This document shows, piece by piece, positions 21,975 through 29,006 of a DNA stretch of 64,000 bases. Each line of letters starts with the position of its first letter. The first letter of the stretch is position 1. The position numbers and the translations under genes are program-made. The DNA is from an uncultured Limosilactobacillus sp. (GTDB taxonomy: Bacteria; Bacillota; Bacilli; Lactobacillales; Lactobacillaceae), in NCBI RefSeq assembly GCF_934202235.1, contig NZ_CAKPXS010000001.1:1-64000 (forward strand), given 5' to 3'. The notes under the pieces were generated by a model that saw only the letters and a list, made by a program, of their open reading frames with translations, was not told the DNA's origin and did no database searches.

Positions 21975-22393
21975 GTGACAAAAACGTCATTATTAAAGGC
22001 GCTCGTTCTTTTATGAAAACAAAATTGTCGGATTATTTAGCTTTAACAGGAGAACAGCGGGCAGATCTTAAAAGTGGCCCTTGTGTAAAAATATCCAATT
22101 CTGTTTACTCTGGAAATTCTACTGAGAAACGCTTCCTTGATATTGTGGAAGCTGAGAAAGTGATTAACTGTGTTAAACATGCAATTGAAAATTGTTCGAA
22201 TATGAACCGACATATTTTAACGTTGTGTTATTTAGATGAAATCATGGATAAAAATGTAGCTATTCGTCTGGGCTACAGCATTTCCAGGTATAAAGATTTA
22301 AAAAGGCAAGCACTTTATGAATTTGCTTTACGATACCGGTATCAAGCTGCTAAGGCTGGGTTAAAAACAAAGGTGGGGATGGCTGATGAGTAA
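21971..22393 (+). CDS. ArpU-family phage transcriptional regulator
   Basis: 140 residues. The C-terminal half is a sigma-like helix-turn-helix (ILTLCYLDEIMDKNVAIRLGYSISRYKDLKRQALYEFALRY in parts, about 85-125), typical of ArpU regulators that sit before packaging genes and control late or autolysin transcription. Works together with, or in parallel to, the RinA-like protein at 23302. Confidence 0.8.
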   Translation: MSDKNVIIKGARSFMKTKLSDYLALTGEQRADLKSGPCVKISNSVYSGNSTEKRFLDIVEAEKVINCVKHAIENCSNMNRHILTLCYLDEIMDKNVAIRLGYSISRYKDLKRQALYEFALRYRYQAAKAGLKTKVGMADE

Positions 22394-22487
22394 GCGTCGC
22401 AAAAAGAAAAAGCGGTCGCAGGTCAAGAAGAAACTGCGCCGCATGAAGCGTCATGCTGAGGAACATCAAAGAAAGGCGGTTAAGTAA
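22386..22487 (+). CDS. Tiny highly basic protein
   Basis: 33 residues, more than half Lys or Arg (MSKRRKKKKRSQVKKKLRRM...). Overlaps both neighbours. Could bind nucleic acid; nothing more can be said. Confidence 0.45.
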   Translation: MSKRRKKKKRSQVKKKLRRMKRHAEEHQRKAVK

Positions 22488-22849
22488 TGGATAAAGAGAT
22501 TTCAATTCTTTTGAAGATGCTGAATGGGACATTAAGTCATGCACCAGCTTTTCTACATCGCACCATAATCCAATATCAATGGCAACAATCAATTGAAGGC
22601 TTAATGTATTTAATTGGTGCCGTTGTCATCGGAGTCATTGTATTGAAGGCGGTCCGCTTTATTATCCAGCGCACAAATGATAAGGATTATAGGGTGCTTG
22701 ATGATTCATTTTTCTTTGTATTCTGTTTGCCAATGATCCTATGTGGAATGGTTATGTGTGCTGCTTATTGTTTCAAGACGGGTATTAGCGATATCGGTCA
22801 TGCGATTTCGCCAATTACCAGTTTAATCCAGACCCTACATACCATTTAA
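22487..22849 (+). CDS. Two-span membrane protein
   Basis: 120 residues with hydrophobic segments at about 40-60 (YLIGAVVIGVIVLKAVRFII) and 75-97 (FFFVFCLPMILCGMVMCAAYC). Unrecognised. AAGGCGG-type site and direct overlap with the basic peptide gene. Confidence 0.65.
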   Translation: MDKEISILLKMLNGTLSHAPAFLHRTIIQYQWQQSIEGLMYLIGAVVIGVIVLKAVRFIIQRTNDKDYRVLDDSFFFVFCLPMILCGMVMCAAYCFKTGISDIGHAISPITSLIQTLHTI

Positions 22850-22862
22850 AAAGGAGAAAATA

Positions 22863-23228
22863 ATGCAAACTTGGATATACTGGATAGTATTTGGATTAAT
22901 GTGTATTGCAACAGTGCTAAATGTTATTGGCTGTTTTAAAGCCCGAAGAATAAGATTAAATTTGCGTGATTCTTTAAGGGAAGTCAATAATCAATTACAG
23001 CAATTTCCAATAGCAGCGGCTAATGATGAGATTTACTATGTTATTAAAGTTAGATCATTATTTTTAATGGATCATCACTATCCTAGTGATCAATTTGAAT
23101 TTACAAAGAAGGCTGCTTGGGCAAAGCAATATACGGACCTATCCTTAGCCATTGATATAGCTAACGACTGTAATGGCAAGGTAATCGCATATGGACCAAT
23201 TAATCCGGTTGAAAAAGCTAACAAATAA
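22863..23228 (+). CDS. Membrane-anchored small protein
   Basis: 121 residues: N-terminal transmembrane segment (IYWIVFGLMCIATVLNVIGCF, about 4-24), then a helical and mixed soluble domain. AAAGGAG precedes the ATG. Unrecognised. Its stop borders a leftward terminator. Confidence 0.65.
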   Translation: MQTWIYWIVFGLMCIATVLNVIGCFKARRIRLNLRDSLREVNNQLQQFPIAAANDEIYYVIKVRSLFLMDHHYPSDQFEFTKKAAWAKQYTDLSLAIDIANDCNGKVIAYGPINPVEKANK

Positions 23229-23283
23229 AAAAACACCCCAGCTCGGCTGAAGTGCTTAACAATCCAATAAGCTAAGTATACCA
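23227..23283 (-). ncRNA. Second leftward promoter-terminator pair
   Basis: On the minus strand an extended -10 (TGGTATACT, 23275-23283) is followed by a terminator (CACTTCAG/CTGGGGTG with wobbles, seven T residues, 23227-23254). The product would be only about 45 bases, so it is either a tiny RNA or a device affecting opposing transcription. Confidence 0.4.
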
Positions 23284-23301
23284 CAGCGAGTGAGGGGCGT
23301 A

Positions 23302-23733
23302 ATGATGAGGAAATCAACGATTTTACGGGTAGAAGATATTTTGCGGGATTATCCCAAACTTGACCGTTATATTGCCCAACGGTTGGACGATTTAAAGCAT
23401 CCGGTTTATGAGCGCGATGAAAATGTGGGTGGCGGCAGAGCGGAGAACAAGCGACGTAATCCTATTTTAGACATGCTCATCACGATTGACGAGGATGAGC
23501 GCATCAATGCTTTAAAGCGACAGAAGAGAGCCATCGCTGATTGCTTGGATGAGAGTGATCAGCTAACTCAAGTCTTGATTGAAGATTACTACTTCTATAA
23601 TCGCAAGCACTTATCGCTATCAGGCGTTATCGCTGAAAAGCAGCTAGCAGTATCTAATCGGACAGCATTCCGTTTGCGCCATGACTTCATCAGTCGCCTA
23701 GCTCACAAGCTGGGGATGTACGATCCAGATTAA
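23302..23733 (+). CDS. RinA/DUF722-like late transcription regulator
   Basis: 143 residues. Pattern ILRDYPKLDRYIAQRLDDLKHPV, then DENVGGG, then a C-terminal helix-turn-helix (LSLSGVIAEKQLAVSNRTAFRLRHDFISRLAHKLG in parts) fits the RinA/DUF722 family, activators of late and packaging genes in Gram-positive phages. ATG chosen after GAGGGGCGTA. A second ATG directly follows. Confidence 0.75.
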   Translation: MMRKSTILRVEDILRDYPKLDRYIAQRLDDLKHPVYERDENVGGGRAENKRRNPILDMLITIDEDERINALKRQKRAIADCLDESDQLTQVLIEDYYFYNRKHLSLSGVIAEKQLAVSNRTAFRLRHDFISRLAHKLGMYDPD

Positions 23734-23754
23734 TATCATCCCCCAAAAATCGTT

Positions 23755-24067
23755 ATTATGCGAGTGTATGGTACCAGCAGCCTTTCTTGACACGAGAAAC
23801 TCCTTTGATCGGAACAGATAACAATTGTACGTATGCTGCTGATTGGGTTCGATCCCCAGTGCTCGCTTTGCAGGCACCATGTCACAGGTGGTGGTCCGCA
23901 TAGCTGACGTCCTACGGCTAGGGCCTTGATAGAAGCTCGACAAACCACGAGAGTTTAATCATCGCATGAAGTCCGGTTCAACTCCGGCTCTCAGCTTTGT
24001 CCGAAATGACGTTAAACTACATCATATATTCACTTACGAAGTCTGGCAGGAAGTGCTGGACTTTTGT
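23755..24067 (+). ncRNA. Structured RNA with tRNA-like T-arms and a terminator
   Basis: No gene fits this 350-base gap. Element 1 (23760-23867): GCGAGTG pairs with TGCTCGC (two wobbles) as an acceptor-like stem; directly inside lies a canonical T-arm, TTGGG-TTCGATC-CCCAG; CAGCAGC pairs with GCTGCTG as a second helix; TTTCT/AGAAA forms a 7-base-loop hairpin. Element 2 (about 23910-24008): CCTA/TAGG, CTCG/CGAG, TCAT/ATGA hairpins and a T-arm-like CCGG-TTCAACT-CCGG, closed by AGCTGA/TCAGCT or GACAAA/TTTGTC. A 9-bp hairpin with TTTT ends the unit (24040-24067). It is too long for a normal tRNA. Confidence 0.5.
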
Positions 24068-24092
24068 ATTATTGTGATGAGGTGAATATTTG

Positions 24093-24707
24093 ATGATTAA
24101 AGATTTATATGATGAACCAAATGATGTTAAATGGAAGGCTGAAAGTATAATGTCTGCTAAATATGTATGTGGTTATTGTGGTGCTTTAGTTTCTAGCGAA
24201 AAAGGAATGCCAATTACTGAACAAGGTGACTATAGCACACGACCTCAAAAGGGTAATTATGGTGTCTATGTTTGCACAAATTGCCATATGCCAACTTTTT
24301 TATACGAAGACATTCAGGTGCCTGGTAGCAGATTTGGCGCTCCTGTTAAAAACGTTCCTGATAATGTTAATTCTATTTATGAAGAAGCGCGAAGTTCATA
24401 TGCAGCAAATGCTTATACAGGTGTTGTTTTGCTTTGCCGAACTCTGTTAATGCATGTTGGTGTTGATTTTGGTGCTGACACTGGAAAGAGCTTTCAATAC
24501 TATGTAACTTATTTGAAAGAAAAAGGATACGTAAGTATTCGCAGCAATGAATGGGTTGATGAAATTAGGAAATATGGGAATACATCAACGCACGAAATAA
24601 AAATAAATACTAAAGTGGAAGCGCAAACCATTTTGCAATTTTGTGAGATGCTATTAAAGATGAACTATGAGTATCCATCAATTGTTAAACACGAACAGAA
24701 TGATTAA
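24093..24707 (+). CDS. DUF4145 protein with a zinc-ribbon start
   Basis: 204 residues. N-terminal zinc-ribbon with CGYC (about 25-28) and CTNC (about 60-63). The DUF4145 domain follows: VNSIYEEARSSYAANAYTGVVLLCRTLLMHV, then a GK-linked helix, DEIRKYGNTSTHE, and a C-terminal LQFCEMLLKMNYEYP. DUF4145 occurs alone and fused to restriction and other defence nucleases; alone its activity is unknown. GAGGTGAATATTTG precedes the ATG. It sits with the toxin-like locus between regulators and packaging, a common moron position. Confidence 0.85.
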   Translation: MIKDLYDEPNDVKWKAESIMSAKYVCGYCGALVSSEKGMPITEQGDYSTRPQKGNYGVYVCTNCHMPTFLYEDIQVPGSRFGAPVKNVPDNVNSIYEEARSSYAANAYTGVVLLCRTLLMHVGVDFGADTGKSFQYYVTYLKEKGYVSIRSNEWVDEIRKYGNTSTHEIKINTKVEAQTILQFCEMLLKMNYEYPSIVKHEQND

Positions 24708-24767
24708 CGTCTATACTTTGGAGTCGGCTTAACCTTGGGGTTTTATTTCATTATTTCCCTAAAAGGC

Positions 24768-24796
24768 TTGCATCATATGAGTTAATAACTTATAAT
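24768..24796 (+). promoter_or_regulatory. Strong promoter of the toxin-like mRNA
   Basis: TTGCAT, 17 bp, perfect TATAAT; expected start near 24803. Confidence 0.75.
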
Positions 24797-24802
24797 ATAA
24801 GT

Positions 24803-24870
24803 GTAGTTAAGTAAGGGACGCCTGAACGACTACAGCGTTCCGGAAGTGATTCCCTGAATCCGGAAAGGGG
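24803..24870 (+). promoter_or_regulatory. Structured 5' leader of the toxin-like mRNA
   Basis: TGTAGT pairs with ACTACA and TTCCGGA pairs with TCCGGAA, ending beside AAAGGGG right before the ATG. Such leaders commonly limit ribosome access in type I toxin genes; here this is inference. Confidence 0.5.
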
Positions 24871-25005
24871 ATGATCGGATGGAAATACAAGTTTGCCGGA
24901 AAGCGAGGATGCCTGGTTATCGCTCTGACGATATGGCTGTTGTCCATAGCCGCGATTAATTTCGCGAGAGCTTATGCGATAATAAAAAAAGCCAATCGCA
25001 AGTAG
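24871..25005 (+). CDS. Small hydrophobic peptide, type I toxin candidate
   Basis: 44 residues: a basic N-terminus (MIGWKYKFAGKRG), one transmembrane segment (CLVIALTIWLLSIAAINFA, about 14-32), and a basic tail (IIKKANRK). This is the typical plan of type I toxins that insert in the membrane. The last codons overlap the terminator of a convergent antisense RNA. The GGGG ribosome site is very close to the ATG; a 26-residue polar frame at 24879 has better spacing but no membrane segment, so a coupled or leader reading cannot be excluded. Confidence 0.65.
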   Translation: MIGWKYKFAGKRGCLVIALTIWLLSIAAINFARAYAIIKKANRK

Positions 25006-25072
25006 CGATTAGCTAGCAAAATCAATTTCCGGAACGCAATGGGTCAAGAGCTACTACCTCTTGGCCTTTTGC
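24986..25072 (-). ncRNA. Antisense RNA, type I antitoxin candidate
   Basis: Predicted leftward RNA of about 85 bases from the extended -10 at 25079-25087. It contains a hairpin GGCCAAGAG/CTCTTGACC and ends with stem GCTAATCGC/GCGATTGGC and seven T residues. It is fully complementary to the 3' end of the toxin-like mRNA, including its last codons and terminator. Confidence 0.65.
25042..25070 (+). terminator. Terminator of the toxin-like mRNA
   Basis: GGTCAAGAG and CTCTTGGCC pair over 9 bp (one wobble) with TTTT after it. Confidence 0.7.
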
Positions 25073-25078
25073 ATATCT

Positions 25079-25087
25079 AGTATATCA
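25079..25087 (-). promoter_or_regulatory. Extended -10 promoter of the antisense RNA
   Basis: TGATATACT on the minus strand, identical to the motif at 17953-17961. Confidence 0.6.
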
Positions 25088-25109
25088 TATCAGACGAGAA
25101 GGTAAAATT

Positions 25110-25289
25110 ATGAAGACTAGCAAAGCCCAGATGAAGGCTACTAATAAATGGTCAAAGAAGAATCCTGATAAAAAGCGGCTCTATCGCTATCGATCATATG
25201 CGCGAAAGTATGTCCGTGACCTAGCGAGCGAGGAAGATTTAAAAGAGCTGCAGGGGATGATTAATGAACGACTACAAAATAAAGATTGA
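25110..25289 (+). CDS. Small basic protein before the late promoter
   Basis: 59 residues (MKTSKAQMKATNKWSKKNPD...), with a basic helical N-terminal half and an acidic C-terminal helix. GAGAAGG lies upstream. Similar small proteins often precede HNH genes in Gram-positive phages, but no function is known. Confidence 0.6.
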   Translation: MKTSKAQMKATNKWSKKNPDKKRLYRYRSYARKYVRDLASEEDLKELQGMINERLQNKD

Positions 25290-25292
25290 AAG

Positions 25293-25337
25293 TTGGCACT
25301 AATTTGGCACTAGCGGGGTCAACTTCCGTGTTATATT
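25293..25337 (+). promoter_or_regulatory. Candidate activator-dependent late promoter
   Basis: Two TTGGCACTA repeats (25293-25301, 25304-25312; one helical turn apart) precede an extended -10 TGTTATATT (25329-25337). There is no -35 at the proper distance. This is the plan of a promoter needing an activator, plausibly the RinA- or ArpU-like protein (inference). Confidence 0.55.
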
Positions 25338-25358
25338 GATAGTGTCGAAAAGTAATGA

Positions 25359-25387
25359 GGCGATAGCTTATGGCTGTCGCCTTTTTT
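25359..25387 (+). terminator. Terminator just after the candidate late promoter
   Basis: GGCGATAGC/GCTGTCGCC (9 bp, one wobble) plus six T residues, beginning about 15 bases after the expected transcript start. Late genes would need read-through or antitermination. Confidence 0.75.
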
Positions 25388-25402
25388 AGTGGAGTGATTT
25401 AC

Positions 25403-25639
25403 ATGCAACGAATCAACGTCTATAAGATTCATAGCCAGCAAGCGCTCAAGGATAAGATTGAAGAACTGCGGGAGCAAGGGCAGCATCCATTTAGCGTGGC
25501 ACGAACCATCGGGGATGATAGTGATTGGCATGGCGATCCAACTTATCTGCTGGATCCGCCAATCGGTTACTCAACACGGCCAGCCGATGCTATCCAGCAG
25601 TATGTATCTCAGTACAACATCATTGAGGTTAAGTCATGA
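25403..25639 (+). CDS. Small phage protein before the HNH gene
   Basis: 78 residues (MQRINVYKIHSQQALKDKIE...), mixed alpha/beta. A longer in-frame start at 25370 lies inside the terminator and is not used; GGAGTGATTT precedes the chosen ATG. Unrecognised. Confidence 0.6.
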   Translation: MQRINVYKIHSQQALKDKIEELREQGQHPFSVARTIGDDSDWHGDPTYLLDPPIGYSTRPADAIQQYVSQYNIIEVKS

Positions 25640-26142
25640 GGACACATGAATGTTGGAAACGTGGTTGTCATGTTTTGTGTCGTCCTGGACATGACTATTG
25701 TCCCAAGCATGAAGCAGAACATCAGCAAGAACGACTCGCTGCTCTGAAACGGTTTAAGCAAAGCAAGGCATATCAGCAGTACAACAAGAACCGTTATCGT
25801 AAGTACAATGCTGAACAACGTGATCCTGAAGCCAATGTTTTCTACCAATCTAATCGTTGGGCGAAGACACGCGACTTCATCAAGATTAGAGATATGATGA
25901 TCGATGGTGCGACTGGTCGAGTGTTAGCTGACCATGACTACATTGTTGACCACATCGTGCCACGAAGGCTTTGTAAAGATCCTTTTGATCCAAACAACCT
26001 TTGGCTGCTGAGCCGCAAGGAACATTATCGCAAAACGCAGATTGAAGAACGGATTGCCAGCCAGTCACATGGTGACATCAAGCTGCGGCATATCGATAAA
26101 AAAATTTGGATCAAATGGTTGAACGAAAAACAAAAAAATTAA
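25636..26142 (+). CDS. HNH endonuclease of the packaging module
   Basis: 168 residues. A Cys/His-rich start (CWKRGCHVLCRPGHDYCPKH, about 5-24) and a C-terminal HNH motif (YIVDHIVPRRLC...NNLWLLSRKEHYRKT, about 107-137) with the expected histidines and asparagine. HNH proteins beside terminase are required for cos cleavage and DNA packaging in HK97-type phages. Couples to the previous gene by overlap. Confidence 0.9.
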   Translation: MRTHECWKRGCHVLCRPGHDYCPKHEAEHQQERLAALKRFKQSKAYQQYNKNRYRKYNAEQRDPEANVFYQSNRWAKTRDFIKIRDMMIDGATGRVLADHDYIVDHIVPRRLCKDPFDPNNLWLLSRKEHYRKTQIEERIASQSHGDIKLRHIDKKIWIKWLNEKQKN

Positions 26143-26318
26143 TCAAACATCCCCCGCCCCGGTGCCTCCGAAAAAAGCACCACAGCCAACTCCATGTAAC
26201 TAATGGACGGCGGCAGAAAAAATTAGTTTTAGGGGAGGGGGGTCCATAAAAATTGAAAATGGTTGAATACCGCTGAAATTCAGCGGATTCGGCCATTTTG
26301 CGTTAAGGGGGTGACAAG
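26143..26318. other. Candidate cos region
   Basis: A 176-base gap between HNH and the small terminase without a gene. It holds a C-rich stretch (CCCCCGCCCC), a G-rich stretch (GGGGAGGGGGG) and a 17-base palindrome (CCGCTGAA/TTCAGCGG). The position fits a cos site; the cut itself cannot be located by eye. Confidence 0.4.
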
Positions 26319-26846
26319 ATGGGACGTAAAAACAAGATTACCGATAGCAGAAAAGCCAAAAAGTATCAACGCGACCGGACTAAGCAGCTAAAAAAGGTGA
26401 CTGACGGTTGGGATGGCTTGCAAAAGACACCGCCGCGTTATCTCAGCAAGACTGGTGCCCGGCTATATCGTCAATTGTGGCTCCTGTTGCAAGATACACA
26501 GGTCGTCAAGCAAGCCGATCATTCCGTTGTGGAAGCGTTAGTCGTTCAAATGGAGCTTGCACGAATGGCTTATGCCGACATTCAAGAGAACGGGATCCAA
26601 TCTGCCATCTATCAAACCCCTGTATCACCAACCGGTGAGATGGGTGAAAAGGAATTTGTTGGTTTTCGGAAGAATCCAGCGGTCAATACGTTATCGGATT
26701 CAACACAAAAAATTAAACAGCTATCTGCTGAATTGGGATTAACACCAGAGTCGCGGGCTTCGTTACTAAATATGACGAAACCAGATGATGAAGGGGATCC
26801 AATGGCCCAGATTGCGGCAATGTTAAACGGTAAGGGGGATAAGTAA
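26319..26846 (+). CDS. terS: Terminase small subunit, P27 family
   Basis: 175 residues that recognise the packaging site. P27-family features: helical N-terminus, PPRYLSKTGARLYRQLW (about 38-54), and the C-terminal pattern KNPAVNTLSDSTQKIKQLSAELGLTPESRA. GGGGGTG precedes the ATG. Stop and next start overlap. Confidence 0.92.
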   Translation: MGRKNKITDSRKAKKYQRDRTKQLKKVTDGWDGLQKTPPRYLSKTGARLYRQLWLLLQDTQVVKQADHSVVEALVVQMELARMAYADIQENGIQSAIYQTPVSPTGEMGEKEFVGFRKNPAVNTLSDSTQKIKQLSAELGLTPESRASLLNMTKPDDEGDPMAQIAAMLNGKGDK

Positions 26847-28771
26847 TGGCAGAATATGACTTTACAGATTCCAGTAACCTTGCCGCTGACGTGGTGAAGG
26901 CTTACCGACATGAGAAAAGCGCTGGTAGCTATGACCATATCTTTCATACCTATAATGACCCGGCTACTGTTTACGCTATTAAATGCTTAGAAGGCGACTT
27001 TCTATCATCGAATATGATGAAGCTAGACAGCTTTCGCCATTTGCAGGACTTGGTGCGGTCAGAGACTGATCCAGACTTCCCTTATCATTACGATCTGGAC
27101 AAGTGTCGGGTAATTTTGAACTTTGCGCGCCTTGTCCCTGATGTCTCAACGGGTAATCCATTGCCGCTTATGTTGTGGCAACAGAAAATTCTCTGCACAA
27201 TGCAGGGATGGCGTAACAAGGATGACAACAAACGGTTTGACCGGGTGATTGTCAGTGTGGCGCGGACCAACGGGAAGACTTATCTTTCTAACATTATTTT
27301 GGCCTTTGCTTACATCATCGAATCGGCGGGTAAAACCAACCAGGACTTGGCCTACATTGCTCCAGTTACTCAGCAAGCTAAAAAGGGCTTTGCCTATGTG
27401 AAGACGACCTTTAATTACTTGTCTGAGCAACCAGGATTCAAGCAGCTGTTCAAACAGGATGCTGTGGCAGTCCTGAACGACAACGTGATTTCCCGTAAAT
27501 CGCAAAACGTCATTCTCCGGTTGTCTCATGAATCCGGGCATTTCGATAGTCGGCACTTCGTTTCGGCGATCCTAGATGAATCGGGGTCCAATGGGGCACA
27601 TGGGTCAACAGCTGCCATTGGGAAGATCAGAGAAAACGTTGGTAAGGTCACTTCGGGGATGATTCAGACTCCCAATCACCAACTATTCCAGATTTCCACT
27701 GCTTATCCCGATAGTAACTCTTACTTCTACCAAGACGAGCGGATGATGGAACGGGCGATGCGTCAAGACAACAACCGTGATCTTGATACCTATGCTTGCA
27801 TGGTCTGGGAACAAGACGATGTGAAAGAAACGGAACAGCCTGATACCTGGGAGAAGTCGAATCCTTTACTGACATTGAGCGCAAAAAAGCACGACCTGAT
27901 GATTAAGTCGATGTTGTCCGAACGGGACACCAAGATGAACTCCGGATCGCTAGCTGAGTTTCAAAATAAGAACCTCAACATGTGGCTGGCTACTAAGCAG
28001 AACACCTACTTACACCTGGATGATATCAACAATGCGGTGGTTAAACGGCCGCCAATTGATATCGACGGGCGCGATTGCTTTATTGGTTTTGACAAGTCGC
28101 AGTTTGCCGATGATACAGCGGTTGCCTTCATCTTCCCGTATCTCGACGGGAATGAGCACCGTTGGTTCGTCATGCAGCATACTTGGGTGCCATTAGCTCA
28201 TGCGCAGAACTCCGTGACCGTCAAAGAGAAGATGGATGGGGTTAACTACCGACAAGCTGCTGATTTAGGCTTTGCCGACATCACCAAAGATCGCTTCGGA
28301 TATATCGATGATGAAGTGGTCTTTAAGTGGATCCTGGCATTTGTCGGTAAACATCATTTAAAGGTTCAAGCCTTCTGCTTTGACGCTTGGCACTCCGAAG
28401 AACGGGTTAACTTGTGGATCGATCAAAAGACCGACTGGTTAACGATTCCAGTGCGGCAGGGGACATTGACTCTGAACCAACCAACGGTTGAATTTCGCCG
28501 TGCGATCGGTTCAGAACAGATCAAGTGGCTTGATGATCCGTTGATTCAGTATTCTTTCAAGAACGCCATCTTGTTGCAGGATAATAACGGGGTCAAGGTC
28601 GATAAGAACCTACGTACTGCGAAGATTGATATTGTCGACGCGACGATTGATGCCTTTTTCCGGGCCCAATACGCTTTCGATGACATCAATCTGGATAAAG
28701 ACAGCAAGGATGCCTTTGCAGGAATGACCAAGCAACAGCTGGAAGACTATTGGAACCACTTCACCTTTTAA
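26846..28771 (+). CDS. terL: Terminase large subunit
   Basis: 641 residues; the packaging motor. N-terminal ATPase with Walker A VARTNGKT (about 138-145), Walker B AILDES (about 238-243), and adenine-binding Q motif region LWQQKILCTMQGW. The C-terminal nuclease domain has FIGFDKSQFADDTA (first Asp) and CFDAWHSEE. Length and motifs fit the Terminase_1 family of HK97-like phages. Confidence 0.95.
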   Translation: MAEYDFTDSSNLAADVVKAYRHEKSAGSYDHIFHTYNDPATVYAIKCLEGDFLSSNMMKLDSFRHLQDLVRSETDPDFPYHYDLDKCRVILNFARLVPDVSTGNPLPLMLWQQKILCTMQGWRNKDDNKRFDRVIVSVARTNGKTYLSNIILAFAYIIESAGKTNQDLAYIAPVTQQAKKGFAYVKTTFNYLSEQPGFKQLFKQDAVAVLNDNVISRKSQNVILRLSHESGHFDSRHFVSAILDESGSNGAHGSTAAIGKIRENVGKVTSGMIQTPNHQLFQISTAYPDSNSYFYQDERMMERAMRQDNNRDLDTYACMVWEQDDVKETEQPDTWEKSNPLLTLSAKKHDLMIKSMLSERDTKMNSGSLAEFQNKNLNMWLATKQNTYLHLDDINNAVVKRPPIDIDGRDCFIGFDKSQFADDTAVAFIFPYLDGNEHRWFVMQHTWVPLAHAQNSVTVKEKMDGVNYRQAADLGFADITKDRFGYIDDEVVFKWILAFVGKHHLKVQAFCFDAWHSEERVNLWIDQKTDWLTIPVRQGTLTLNQPTVEFRRAIGSEQIKWLDDPLIQYSFKNAILLQDNNGVKVDKNLRTAKIDIVDATIDAFFRAQYAFDDINLDKDSKDAFAGMTKQQLEDYWNHFTF

Positions 28772-28784
28772 GGAGGCAAAGACT

Positions 28785-29006
28785 ATGAAGACTTATTTAC
28801 TTAGTTTAGGCATTATCATTATCACTTTAAGCTGTATTACTGGTGTGGGTTGGGGACTGTACCTTATTCTGCGCGCGCTATTTGCATGGTCGGCAATTGT
28901 TGGCGGCATTGTATTAGGTATAGTAGTCATTTATTTTGCTGTTTCAATTCTTCTTGGACTTTCCAAAGCAATCGACCGTTATAACGCGAACCAAGGTGAT
29001 AAATAA
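28785..29006 (+). CDS. Two-span membrane protein between terL and portal
   Basis: 73 residues with two transmembrane segments (LGIIIITLSCITGVGWGLYLIL; AIVGGIVLGIVVIYFAVSILLGL). Small membrane proteins at this place are frequent in Lactobacillus phages; role unknown. Confidence 0.75.
   Translation: MKTYLLSLGIIIITLSCITGVGWGLYLILRALFAWSAIVGGIVLGIVVIYFAVSILLGLSKAIDRYNANQGDK

Noticed and set aside
23760..23867. Canonical tRNA call
   Set aside because: T-arm and acceptor fit, but the length (107 bases) and lack of a correctly placed anticodon arm exclude an ordinary tRNA.
23698..23948. Two leftward frames of 70-81 residues in the RNA region
   Set aside because: They overlap the predicted tRNA-like helices and the RinA-like 3' end, and lack ribosome sites.
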